Assembly (NCBI GenBank): GCA_951394045.1
Contig: OX595987.1
Location: 2,542,001-2,606,000, forward strand
Source: Nitzschia sp. DOCU1
Lineage: Eukaryota > Bacillariophyta > Bacillariophyceae > Bacillariales > Bacillariaceae
Length of the DNA: 64,000 nt
Direction: 5' to 3'
In this document: positions 20,076 to 31,518 of the stretch, piece by piece
Numbering within the stretch: the first letter of the stretch is position 1
Layout: every line of letters starts with the position of its first letter
Position numbers and translations under genes: made by a program
Notes under the pieces: model-generated
What the model was told of the DNA's origin: nothing
Database searches by the model: none
What the model saw: the letters and a program-made list of their open reading frames with translations, nothing else

Positions 20076-20512
20076 ACAAGTTCTCTCTAACAGGCAGTCG
20101 TCGACTCTACGAAAGTCTGGCGAGGAAACTTGTACACATCCTTCGTGCTGAGACGAAACGAAATGGTGAGCGTCGAATTGCTGGCTTATCCAGTAACAGC
20201 CACAAGCAAAGATTCATTTATAAAACATAAATCAAATAATAGGGTAATCTTGGGCTGTACTGGTTGGATTTGTTGTTTTCGTGCAATCAGTGAGTTTAGT
20301 TGGTTAGTTCTATTTAGTTAGTTAGTTAGTTCGCGGTACTAAACTAGGCGCCTCTATGGCGCGCAGTGTTGTTAGCGAGTTCTCATCGACGAAAGGCGAA
20401 AAGGATCGATCTTTCTCGGCATTTTGGAAAAAGTGCTCAATTGCTGCCTCTACCACATAGTATCTTCCAAACTCATTTTCCACTTCATTGCCATCCCCCC
20501 TTACACCCCCCT
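20076..20512. other. Intergenic region with TTAG simple repeat
   Basis: This 437-bp gap lies between two plus-strand genes. A TTAG tetranucleotide tract (about four and a half units at 20314-20331, with degenerate copies from 20294) lies here. The rest presumably holds the promoter and 5' UTR of the methyltransferase gene. Confidence 0.5.
20314..20331. repeat. TTAG simple repeat
   Basis: A tetranucleotide tract TTAGTTAGTTAGTTAGTT lies between the small orphan and methyltransferase genes, with degenerate copies just upstream. It is a simple microsatellite. Confidence 0.85.
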
Positions 20513-21379
20513 ATGACTATGATCGCATCAAGAGCAGGAGCATGTCGTCGCCTCGTCTCAAGTGGACCTAGCAACGCCTTGGCGCGACAGTCTCAATGCC
20601 TCGTCTCCAGTCATTCGGCGCGAAAATTCTCGTCCACAGCCGAACACAAAACCAACAACAACCACTCTATCAATAACACCCAGCAACAGCAACAGCTGCC
20701 AACGGCTTGGAACAAGGTTGCAGTCGCCGCGACTCCCCAAGAAATGCAGCAAGCCTACGCCGATTGGTCCGAAAACTACGACGAAGATTCCATTGAAAGA
20801 TACGGGTACGTGGCACCCCGACGCGGAGCCGAAGAATTCCACCGTCAACTGTCAGCGTTTGGATTCTCTCAAAACGCTCGACTCGCGGATATCGGCGCAG
20901 GTACAGGGTTGGTGGGAATGCATCTGCACTCTTTAGGTTATCAAAATTTGTCGGCATTAGATTTTAGCCAAGCGATGCTTCAACAGGCAGCCAAGAAACA
21001 AGCTTATGGTGACAATTTGATTCGTATAGATTTGAATTGGGACCTCCAAGAGATTTTAGCTACCACGGGGTTGACTGTGGCATCGTTTGATGGAGCTATA
21101 AGTGTTGGAACATTTACCCAGAATCACGTTGGGGTCAAAGCATTGTTGAATGTCATCGCCCTGGTCAAGCCAGGTGGCTTCTTGACGATTAGTATGCGTG
21201 AGATTTATTACAACCAATTGGAGAATGGAATCCAATACAAGTTGAAAGAACTGGAGCAAGAAGGAATATTGGGATTTGTCCATGTTACCGAGCCCGAATT
21301 ATACACTCCAAAGGTATCCGATACTATCCGGTTTCAGGTCTGGTCCTGGCGAATACTACGACAGCAATCAGTAACATGA
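20513..21379 (+). CDS. Class I SAM-dependent methyltransferase, METTL27/WBSCR27-like, probably mitochondrial
   Basis: A single exon encodes 288 residues from ATG 20513; the open frame upstream to 20366 has only a TTG start. The first ~45 residues are rich in R, S and A without acidic residues (RAGACRRLVSSG, SHSARKFSSTAEH), typical of a mitochondrial presequence. An N/Q-rich spacer follows. The methyltransferase core begins at YADWSENYDEDS and has motif I (DIGAGTGLVG, about residues 125-134) and an acidic end of strand 2 (LSALDFSQAML). The YDEDSIERYGYVAP signature resembles human METTL27. The substrate is unknown, and methyl transfer from SAM is inferred from the fold only. Confidence 0.75.
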   Translation: MTMIASRAGACRRLVSSGPSNALARQSQCLVSSHSARKFSSTAEHKTNNNHSINNTQQQQQLPTAWNKVAVAATPQEMQQAYADWSENYDEDSIERYGYVAPRRGAEEFHRQLSAFGFSQNARLADIGAGTGLVGMHLHSLGYQNLSALDFSQAMLQQAAKKQAYGDNLIRIDLNWDLQEILATTGLTVASFDGAISVGTFTQNHVGVKALLNVIALVKPGGFLTISMREIYYNQLENGIQYKLKELEQEGILGFVHVTEPELYTPKVSDTIRFQVWSWRILRQQSVT

Positions 21380-21746
21380 GAGCCGCAGGTGTTGCCAGCC
21401 GTGGGTCTAAGCGTGCTAACTACCGGTAGCTCAAATAGTAGACTAGCCATCCTGTCGCTTGCGGCGGGTGCAGAGGATTGATTCAATCGACTATATCTTT
21501 GCTTTGCGAGCGCTTTGATATGCCCCCTGTGTCGTGCGGACAGTGCAAAGGACATCGATCTCCCTCCGACCACATAATCGAAAAATGGCGCGCCGCCCCG
21601 CGCTTTTCGCCACCACGCAACAAACAATGGCCACACGAAAATCTGAAATGAAGCCGACTGTGTTTCATCATCATTCTTTCATCCATCTCTAGTTTCAATT
21701 GCTATCTCAAATAGAAACAGGTCTCATCCCCCCCCCCCCTCCCCAA
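21380..21746. other. Intergenic region with poly-C run
   Basis: This 367-bp gap precedes the mitochondrial RNA polymerase start codon. A run of twelve C at 21728-21739 lies eight bases before the ATG at 21747. Nothing else is recognised. Confidence 0.5.
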
Positions 21747-24700
21747 ATGAACAATTTACTGGTGGCAACTCGAAGAAGCACTCGACGCTTGCGCCATGAT
21801 GTCCTTTCTGTGGCGTCCCGTCAGCATCGTCCAACCAAGAATTTTCTTTCGTCCACTCCACCACACGAGTCGTCCTACGTGTCCCTGGTAGGAAAATCAC
21901 GTAGACGGCCACACAATTGGCAGCAGGCACATCATCACCGACCTTCTACCACACAGTACACCACCAATATTACTTCCAAACCATTTGCCTCGATTGCCTG
22001 CCCTGCTCCTGTGTCAGAAGATGATGACGATGAGGAGTATGACGAGGAACTGATGCAGCTACAACAAGAAATGGTCATGTCATCCTGCTTGGCATCGCCG
22101 CCGCCGTCGTCGTCAGATTCTTTGAACAATGCCGCCGCTCCCCTGGCAGTACGAGAAGGCTCGGCCATGCTAGCACGAGAGCTTGGAATTGGCCCTTCTG
22201 ACTCCATAGAAGAAGACTACGATGATGACGAAGAAGATTACATGGAAGGAGAAGTCGAGGATAAAATTTACCAGCCTCCACTGACACTAGCACCCACACC
22301 CATGATGGACACAACAAGCAAGGATGATAGAATTTCCGAGTCTCAACTGACACCACCACCTACAGACATGATGGACACAACAAGCAATAACAACAGCAAC
22401 CACCATCGAAAGGCTACTATCCAGAAATCTGCTATGGAAATTCTACGAAATAACTTTGACCCGTTACATCCTCCTACCACGAACGATCCAGAAGAATTAC
22501 AACTTTGGCTGGAATGTGCCGCCCAGCGGGAGGCCGTCTTGCGATATCAAAAACTCATTGACAAGGCTCGGGATCGCAAGGCTTACGATAGTCTGAATGT
22601 GATGCAACGCCACATTGTTCAGTGGTTTGAAGATTTAAGGGACGCAGTAGATCTTCGACAAAAGGCTTATATTTCCAATCAGGACAAGAGACGGGGACGA
22701 AAACGCTATGGGCCGTTCTTGTGTGCGTTGCCGGCGGAAAAATTGGCAGTGATTGCGGCTCATGAAGCCATGACACAAACATTGTTACATGGTGGCATGT
22801 CGGGGCGGGAGGGAGTTCCACTCGTAAAAATTGCACATGCCATTGGGTCGGCAGTCGAAACAGAGGTCATTTCTCAGCGAAGAATGAAGGAGCGCTTTTA
22901 TGACAGTAGCGAAAAGCCGCAAAATGAAGAAGAGGAGGATTCGGCTATTCAGGAGAATGACGAGGAACAAGAGGACCAGACCACGACGCGGAAAAAAGCT
23001 AGCGCGGCCGCGGATCGGTGGACGTTTAGTGCTTCTCATCTCAAACTCTTTTTGGCGGAACTACAACGAATCGACCCCAAGATGGGAAAAAGCAAACGGG
23101 CCATTACGTATGCAATGCTCCGGGCGAAGCAAGCTATGAACAGCGACGAAGGCTGGGCTGACTTGGATATCATTCACCTTGGGGCGGTGCTTTTATCAAT
23201 CCTGATTGAGCACACAACGTTGGATGTTCAGGGTAGAAACGAACCGGCGTTTAGAGTGGAAAAGAAATGGTCAGCGAAGAAGAAGACTATTTCATACGTC
23301 GTTATGAATGAAAGCCTTCGTCGAAGATTCACAGAGGATGACATTGGGTCTTTTGCGGCAAGTACTACGAGACACATGCCCATGATTGTTCCTCCCACCG
23401 ACTGGACGGCGCCTCGCGAAGGAGGATACCGATGGCTGCAAACCGACTTGATGAGGACCCACGGATCGCAGATCCAGCGCGAAGCTCTACTTCATGGTGA
23501 TCTCAGTCAAGTGTATGATGGCTTAAATATTTTGGGACGAACAGCATGGAAGATCAACAAGGAAATTTTAGAAATAGCGCAAGCATGTTGGAGCAGGAAC
23601 ATCCCCATTGGTGATATTCCACCGCGAACAGATTTAGAGGTCCCCCCAGAACCTGAACGTCCGGACAGAATCCCCCTGGAAGTGTATTCCGATAAGGAGA
23701 GCCCAGAGGCGAAGGCCGCCATGGAATCCAAGCAGCTGTACCGCGAAAGCATGTATAAGCGACAGCGAATTCTTCAGAAGAACATGGTGCGTTCCATTTT
23801 TGGGTAGGGTTGGCTGCAGCTGTTGTATTTTCAAGAGCTAACTGTATCGTTTTGTTTTAGGATCTGCGATCGCTGCGATGCTCGGCCGTGCTGAAGTTGA
23901 ACCAGGCGGAAAAGTTCAAGGACTTTGAGAAGATATATTTCCCGTACAATTTGGATTTCCGAGGACGAGCTTGTAAGTCAACGTGGGTTGTTGAAGATCC
24001 TTTACCTATTTTACGGTTCGTACTAACGTTCCAGCCCTATTTAGATCCTGTTCCGCCACACCTTTCCAATGTCGGCTCAGACCTCTGCCGAGGCGTTCTA
24101 ATGTTTGCTGAACCCAAGCCTTTGGGAAAACGAGGCCTATACTGGCTGAAGGTTCACCTCGCCAATTTTGCTGGGAAGGACAAAATGTCATTTGACGATC
24201 GGGCAAAATATGTTGACGACAACATGCATCATGTTCGAAAGTCAGTGAGCGACCCACTATCGGACAACCCCTGGTGGATGACATTGGATGATCCATTTCA
24301 GGGGCTTGCGACGTGCCACGAACTCGTACGAGCTATCGACTCTGGCAACCCTGAGACCTACATGTGCGCTTTGCCGGTGCATATGGATGGATCTTGTAAT
24401 GGTTTGCAGCACTATGCTGCTCTAGGGCGTGATACAGTCGGAGGGAAGGCCGTGAATCTTCTGGAGGGCGACGGACCAGAAGACGTTTACGTAGGGGTCA
24501 TGCACGAAGTCATTCGTCGTGTGGCGGAGGAGGCGGAACGTCAGCTACCCTTTGACACCTCACGCGTCGACTCTTTGAACAGAGACCAGAAGAAAGCGTT
24601 CAAGCACAACCAGGCAGCGAAACTCGTCAACGGGCTGATTGATCGAGGTGTTGTAAAGCGAACCGTGATGACGAGCGTGTACGGAGTCACGTACGTCGGG

Positions 24701-25357
24701 GCCAGACAGCAAATTCAAGAGAAGATCGAGGAGAAACTCAAGGAAAAGGGTTATGATTTGGATGAAATCGACAGGGAAATCTTCGCAGCGGCCGGATACC
24801 TTGCCACTGTGACGATGGAAGTCATGGGCGATCTTTTCCAGGGCGCACGTGACACGAAGACTTGGCTCTCTGATTGCGCTCGTTTGATATCGCAGCAGGG
24901 CCATCCGGTGGCTTGGATTTCACCAATCGGTATCCCAGCGGTGCAACCGTACCGCCAACGAAGGCCGCGCACTGTAGTTACAGTGATGCAATCCGTGACA
25001 ATGACAGATGATGGCGACGATCTTCCCGTCCACCGATCTCGACAGTGCACGGCGTTTCCTCCCAACTATGTGCACTCCCTTGATTCATCCCATATGCTGT
25101 TGACAGCGATCGAAATGGACCGACGTGGGTTAACCTACTCCGCCGTACATGATAGTTTCTGGACACATGCCTGCGATGTCGATGAGATGAATGAAGCGCT
25201 GAGAGATTGCTTTGTAGAACTCTATTCCCGTCCCCTGCTTGCCGAGTTGAAGGAATCATGGGAATTGCGTTACCCAGAAGTGGAGTTCCCTGAACTTCCA
25301 GTGCTGGGAGACCTGGACCTGAACGAAGTGAAGTCAGCAACTTACTTCTTCCAATAG
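21747..25357 (+). CDS. RPO41: T7-phage-type (single-subunit) mitochondrial RNA polymerase
   Basis: Exons 21747-23786, 23861-23972 and 24045-25357 give 1154 residues. The N-terminus (MNNLLVATRRSTRRLRHDVL) is an arginine-rich mitochondrial presequence, followed by a low-complexity acidic/T-P-rich region and the N-terminal domain. The polymerase core is complete: DFRGRAYPVPPHLSN across the second splice, motif A HMDGSCNGLQHYAALGRD with catalytic D at about 832, motif B GVVKRTVMTSVYGVT with K at about 922, and motif C VHDSFW with catalytic D at about 1087. It transcribes the mitochondrial genome. Intron 2 (72 nt, 23973-24044) is in frame without stop, and its removal is required to restore the invariant A-Y-P sequence. 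The first donor is GTGCGT, weaker than usual but supported by QKNM|DLRSLRC. Confidence 0.93.
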
Positions 25358-26011
25358 ACCAATAGACCATGCCCGCTACTGCTAGACGAATATTGAAGCG
25401 CTCCAATTAATTGTTTAGTGCTTCCGCATTGTCCCTTCATCTCGTTGCACCATGGACTCTCATCCCCAGTCACTACCGGTAGGGCATGGCCTCTCTTTCC
25501 AGATCTGATTTTTGTTGGAATATAGATCAGAGGATTAGTATCATAGTGTTACAGTAATACCTAGTAGCTATGAAGGGAAAGGCTACGATACTACTACGAC
25601 TGAACTTCTACCTGGTGCTCTCCTCCCTAGAGTACAGTACGAGCTATTTGAGTTCTAAACTCCAAGATTTTGATGGGACGCCCCAAGCAGACCGGCTGGG
25701 AAGAACGTTCTAAGTAAAGAGATAAGAGAGTTAAATTGACGTTTAATGGGCGGGGAGTTGTAATCAAAGACTTTAATGTATGGATATGAATATTTAATCC
25801 GCATGGGGCGCAACGGACAAGAAGAACTCCTGAACCGGACGGATCGTAGTAAGAGCCTACCTGTACACAATGCCACCACCCCAAAAGATGCCTAACGCAG
25901 CATAAGGAGTGCTATCCCCAAGAGTTAGATCGACGACCCTGACAACACTGTCTCCTTGTGCCATCGTATTGCTTATCTCTTTATCCGAGTTGTTAATTTG
26001 AAGACGCAGCA
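25358..26011. other. Intergenic region
   Basis: This 654-bp gap follows the polymerase gene. A nine-base tandem repeat (CCAATAGAC twice) overlaps the polymerase stop at 25353-25371. The rest contains no recognisable gene and presumably the LC8 promoter. Confidence 0.4.
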
Positions 26012-26434
<423 letters not shown>

Positions 26435-26605
26435 TGCGCAGTTAACGGCACGTCTCAGGGGTTTTCGGATGCCGCAATACGATATGATTGTTTAATATTT
26501 CTAAATGTCTTTGCGGTGAAGGACGACGATTCGGGCTACGATTATCAAATCTTACTAAAGACTCGCGCAATCTGCATATCTTTACTCTTTGGGTTTTCCT
26601 TGGGC
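26435..26605. other. Short convergent gap
   Basis: This 171-bp gap lies between the convergent 3' ends of LC8 and the DUF1995 gene. No feature is seen. Confidence 0.4.
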
Positions 26606-27649
26606 TCAGAGGCGTTCTCCAAAGCCCGGGGTCCAACGATCGTTGTTGATTGCATATCTCTGTCCGTAATTGTTTGTGGATATCCGTTAGGTGTCGCCTT
26701 GTGTGCTCTTCATACACAATATTATTCGATGGACTTACCTGGAAAGACTCCTCTCGTACAAGTGTTGCAATCTCCCGAAGCTCTGGCTTCTTGTTGTAGC
26801 TTTTCAGAAGCTCGACAGTTCCATCAGGTCTCTCCAAGTATGCCTCCCAGGGTCCGGGGAACGATCGATACACCCACCCTTTACTGATTCGTTTCAAGTA
26901 GTACGCTTCCTCGTACCCTCGCTTGTTGCCTAGGTTGTAGGTGGTGGAATACGCATTGTTGAGCACGATAAACGGCGCCCCGGGGGACGAATGGGCGCTG
27001 ACAATTCGATCCCACGTTTCTTCGCCACCTGGGTTGATGCAAACGACGACTTCGCCATTCTTCCCCTGCTTTCGAGCCTCCTGTGACATCACGGCTCCTA
27101 CCCGTGAAATGGGGCCTCTGGATTTGATCTGACTGAAGGATACGGGCTCCGCCGACAGCACACAAATTGGTTTTCCGCCGATGGGGGAACCACTCGCGGC
27201 AGAACCTATTCTTTTGGCCCAGTATACATTGGAAAAAGCGATCAACTGGCGTGATACCTCCGATCCTGGTTTGTAGCCTCCCGGGATACCCAAATCTTTC
27301 GCAACAACATTCTTTCCAAACTTCTGGTTGAGAGGAGTTCCAAATTTGACCTCTATGGGAAAGTCGCGTCAGAAATTATTGGACACGGTACAACACGTCC
27401 CGATGAAAATCTCGCTGTGTTTCATAATAATATCTTACCATCAACGTTGGGAACCGGTGGAAAGTTAACTTCAATCTTGGTCTTTCCAGCCGAAACGGCC
27501 CTGGAGACGGCCGACGCCGCTTGCTTGGACACTTGCTCATTGAACCACCCGTCGTAGAGTTTGGGCATGCCTTTACCGCCATCGAGAAACGGCACCAATG
27601 CCGCTCCTTGGTGAAGCAGCAAGGCCGCAAGTAACAAAACAACCTTCAT
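26606..27649 (-). CDS. DUF1995 domain protein, probably plastid (copy 1)
   Basis: Exons 27649-27439, 27352-26739 and 26659-26606 are joined by introns of 86 and 79 nt, giving 292 residues. The N-terminus is a signal peptide (MKVVLLLAALLLHQGAALVP). The DUF1995 domain runs from about residue 40 (VSKQAASAVSRAVSAGKTKIEVNFPP) to the C-terminus, with a nucleotide-binding-like central strand (GEVVVCINPG), FIVLNNAYSTTYNLG, and a terminal RYAINNDRWTPGFGERL block restored by splicing exon 3. The family is found in cyanobacteria and plastids; the plant LPA3 protein, which helps photosystem II assembly, has this domain. The biochemical role is unknown. It is head-to-head with the YqeH-type GTPase. Confidence 0.78.
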
Positions 27650-28084
27650 TTTCTGCTGATGGAAAAAAGTCGATGCAATAGCTAATCGCGTGCTTGCAGT
27701 GCAAACAGACTTTCTCGGTAGGAAAAAGTAATTGTGTTTGCAAAGATACGGTCGATGGGTTGTTGGATGCAAAAACGCCAACGATTGAGGAATTGAAAGG
27801 GGAGCTTTTGCCTTCTGTCGCTTACGTCAGCACAGGACCATGCTCACCCACGGGTGTGACGGTCGAAGTAGTCCAAGCAGCGCGCGCTACCGCCTTCCGC
27901 GCCCGCCGTCCACATAACGCACCACCACTCAAAAAGAAACGAAAGAACAGTTGGATTCTGATGCAGCCATCATATCCATAGGATCTTTCGGTGGATAGTG
28001 TTGTGGTTGCTTCTTTTATATTCGCAATCGACCGCTATTTTCGCCGTCTCCGTCTCTAATCAAAGGACACGACGACAGTTCGGA
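27650..28084. other. Head-to-head gap between DUF1995 and GTPase genes
   Basis: This 435-bp gap lies between two divergent starts, both for predicted organelle proteins, and is a likely shared promoter. A plus-strand frame of 95 codons crosses it but has no domain or good start. Confidence 0.4.
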
Positions 28085-30605
28085 ATGAGTGTGGGATCGA
28101 AGAGACTTTTCATCGCGGTCATGCTTTCGGTGTTGGCATTCTTCTCGTCGCAGGTTCGAGCTGTCAAGGCATCGACGCGGTCGGGGTCTTCTGCCTTTGT
28201 GGCCACCCGCCATGCACGAGCCTCTAGTAACCCACGACTGTCACGGGAATTTGGTCTTGTTGGAGACTCTTATACTGGTGGCCACTACTCGTACTCCAAC
28301 AGGAATCCAAATGTTCGATTATTTGCGTCGTCCACAAATGTTCCACAAGACGACAGCAGCGACGGCAAAAAGAAGGCCTCGTCATCCGCGACACGAAAAA
28401 AGAAGCCACCACCGCCCACATCTAAAAAGATCAAGGTTAAGGAAATCACAAAGGAAAATATTGACAAGCTCGCGGCAGCTTTCGATGAGTTGGCTCGTCA
28501 GGAGGGATTTGACTCGTCCACTGCCCGACATGCCGACGACGACACATTTGAAGATTTCTTTGACGATGATGACGAAGACGAAGATGATGATGAACCCGTT
28601 TTCGCTACTAAGACAGATCGTGGGGAATCAAAAGCTGATGAGTGGGACCTGGACGATGTATTAGATTCTAGCAAGTTTGACGTGGATGACTTTGACGAAG
28701 AAAAGGTCGCGGTCCAACGGAATCGCAAAGAAAAGGGAAAAACTGCCGCATTCGAGATGGATGTTGCTGATGATGATGACGAGGACGACGATGATGATTT
28801 TCTTGACTTTGGTGGGGGTGATGATGACGATATGGATGCCCGTATTGCTGCCGCACAACGAGATCTATCTAGTGGTCGAGTGACAGTCCCCCAAGATCTA
28901 GATCGATATGCCTCCAATACAGTGGATTTGTCAAAACTTGGTTTCAGGCGGGAATTGAATCCATTTGGTAATGACGAGACGCCCCGAAGGGAAGGTTTCA
29001 GATTAATTACCAATGCAATGACATGCTCTGCTTGTGGATCGGACTTTCAGTGCCGAAATGAACAGCGTCCAGGGTATTTGCCACCCGAGAAATTTGAGAT
29101 TCAGACCAAGCTGTCCAAGATTGAGGCAATGCAACAACTCAAAGAAAAAGCTGAATCGGCCGAGTGGACCCCGGAAGACGAAGTCGAGTATTTGATTCAA
29201 GCCTCTAGTGGAGGATCGTCCAGTGACATGGTTGATCATGCCGACATTGACATTGATGCCATGGCAGCAGAAATGGGCCTCGATCTGGTCGAGTTGGCCA
29301 AGAAGAAGGTGATTTGCAAGCGATGCCACGGTCTTCAAAACTTTGGAAAGGTCGAAACTAGTCTGCGGCCTGGGTGGACAGATGAGCCAACTTTGTCACA
29401 GGAACAATTTCGCGAGTTGCTCAAACCCATCAGTCAAAAGCCTGCTGTCATTATTGCACTCGTCGATTTGTTTGACTTTAGCGGATCTGTACTGCGCGAA
29501 CTGGATGGAATTGCTGGTGAGAATCCTGTCATCCTTGCAGCCAACAAAGTTGATTTGCTTCCACCCAAAATGGGGAAGCAGAGAGCTGAGAACTGGGTAC
29601 GTCGGGAGCTTGAATACATGGGTGTCAAGTCACTGGCAAATGTAGGTGGTTCTGTTCGTTTGATCAGCTGTAAGACGGGGGCTGGTGTCAGCGAAATGCT
29701 TGAGAAGGCCAGGAATTTGGCCGATGAGTTGGAGGGCGACGTCTACGTCGTCGGCGCCGCGAACGCTGGCAAAAGTACTCTTATCAATAGACTTCTCGGG
29801 CACGACGATGAGGACAAGCCGGCAGGAAAGAAACGAGCGGGAAACAGAAATGCTTTCAAAGGCGCTCTCACTACGAGTCCACTTCCGGGAACGACATTGA
29901 AGTTCATCAAGGTCGACCTCGGCGATGGCAAGAGCATTTATGATACACCGGGCCTACTTGTCCCTGGAACCTTCACTCAGCTCTTGACACCAGAGGAGCT
30001 AAAGATCGTCTGTCCGAAAAAGTAAGTTCTTGTGTTTTATTTGATTGATCTGTCTGCTGCATTCAAATCTCACTTTCCCCGCAATGCGTAGACCGGTCGA
30101 GCCAATCACCTTTCGAGTCGAAGCTGGCAAATGCGTCCTCGTTGGAGGTCTCGCTCGCATTGAAGTCATCGGAGACAGCCTGCCATTCCTGTTCACATTC
30201 TTTGTGGCGAATGATGTCAAGCTTCACCCCACAAGTTCATCCAAAGCTGACGAATTTATTAAGAACCATGCTGGCGGCATGTTGACCCCTCCCCTTGAGC
30301 CAGGTATTCAACGAATGGCAGAACTAGGAGAGTTTCATTCGCATGTGATTGACATAGAGGGGGCTGGATGGAAAGAAGCGGCTGCGGATTTGACTTTGAC
30401 TGGGTTAGGATGGGTTGCGGTTACAGGGGCTGGAAGCGTGAAGGTCAAGGTCAGTGTTCCAAAGGGAATCGGTGTGGCCGTCCGCCCCCCGCTCATGCCA
30501 TTCGACGTGTGGGAAGTAGCCGCAAAATACACCGGTGCCAAGGCGGTAAGAAAAGCCGGCAGAACCAAGAGTGGAAAACGAAGGAAAGGGGTAGGAAGAA
30601 ACTAA
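28085..30605 (+). CDS. YqeH/NOA1-type circularly permuted GTPase, organelle ribosome assembly
   Basis: Exons 28085-30021 and 30092-30605 are joined by a 70-nt intron (GTAAGT..GTAG, phase 2), giving 816 residues. A hydrophobic N-terminus (FIAVMLSVLAFFSSQ) followed by GSSAFVATRHAR suggests a plastid bipartite presequence. A long Asp/Glu-rich low-complexity region (about residues 150-270) precedes a four-cysteine zinc motif (CSACG and CKRCHG). The G motifs are in permuted order: G4 NKVDLLP (about 486), G5 SCKTGAG, then G1 GAANAGKST (about 556), G2 LPGTT and G3 DTPGL. YqeH in bacteria and NOA1/RIF1 in organelles assist small ribosomal subunit assembly. The acidic insert is far longer than in bacterial YqeH, which is about 370 residues. 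Confidence 0.88.
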
Positions 30606-30975
30606 CCACCATAACGCGTTCGGATTTCCAAGACGCCTACCTTCATGACTTTTGTAGATTGGGGGACTTAGTTACAAATGCCTAGTAGATCACGAAACAG
30701 TAGTGGCGTCATTGTCCCTTCCCCAACCGCGGTACAAGTTGGTCGGCATATAAAATCTACAGAAAGCAACACTTAAAAGATCCTTCACTGCAAATTACAG
30801 CTACAAGATGATAAAGTCATTTTCCTGCCGGAAAAGGGTCTTCACCTCGTATCTGCAAACTCTAGAGTTTAATATCTAAATCATTGGTGTTGCAATGTCA
30901 TCGAGGAATCAAGCAAAGCCTCGCCCCTGAAATGAAAGTCAGAGAAATAATCTGAAATCCAATACGATCTAGCAC
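30606..30975. other. Convergent intergenic region
   Basis: This 370-bp gap lies between the convergent stops of the GTPase and PsbM genes. Nothing is recognisable. Confidence 0.4.
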
Positions 30976-31518
30976 TTAGAAATCATCCTTCAAGGCATCT
31001 TCAGCACCAGCCTTGCGCGTCTCGGTGGAGATGAACAAGTTGATGAGGAAAAGAGCGGGAAGGAAAGTTCCCAAAAGGACGGCCAGGTAGGCACCGAATT
31101 GAACCTCCATGGACAACGAGGTGGATGGAAGGGCCTCAACGATGGAATCCATGGCGAAGGCAGGGGCGGCAATAGCAGCAACCGGAAGAGCGGCGGCTCC
31201 CTTCACGAAGGCGGCCTTGGTGACTGTGGAGTTTCATTAGGTTAGAAACGAGAAAGAGGTGAGATTTCAAGCATATCCATCGTCCAACGACGTCAAATTG
31301 AACAACCGGAGCCCGCGGTTGCTTTTACAGCACGGTAACACGCAGCCACATGGCCTTCGGTACCGCGGCATGGACAGTTTCATAACCAACGGCCACCGGG
31401 AAAATCGTATCCGACAAAACTGCCGAAACCTGAACTCACTCTGGGGCACCTGGTTGGGTGCGAAGGCCATGGAGGCAGCAATGAGGGCGAAGAAGGAAAG
31501 GATTTGGAAGGTCTTCAT
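30976..31518 (-). CDS. psbM: Photosystem II reaction-centre protein M, nuclear-encoded precursor
   Basis: Exons 31518-31440 and 31223-30976 are joined by a 216-nt intron (GTGAGT..ACAG, phase 1), giving 108 residues. Exon 1 encodes a signal peptide ending ALIAASMAFAPNQ, with the diatom A|FAP plastid motif. A second hydrophobic stretch (AAALPVAAIAAPAFA, about 36-50) looks like a thylakoid transfer signal. The mature part matches PsbM: MEVQFGAYLAVLLGTF, then PALFLINLFISTETRKAG as a single transmembrane helix, with about ten extra acidic residues at the C-terminus. PsbM lies at the PSII dimer interface. PsbM is plastid- or cyanobacterium-encoded in many lineages, so a nuclear copy with a tripartite presequence implies gene transfer to the nucleus. 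Confidence 0.82.

Noticed and set aside
27694..27981. 95-codon plus-strand frame in the divergent promoter gap
   Set aside because: It starts without a convincing ATG and has no homology pattern. The gap is better explained as a shared promoter.
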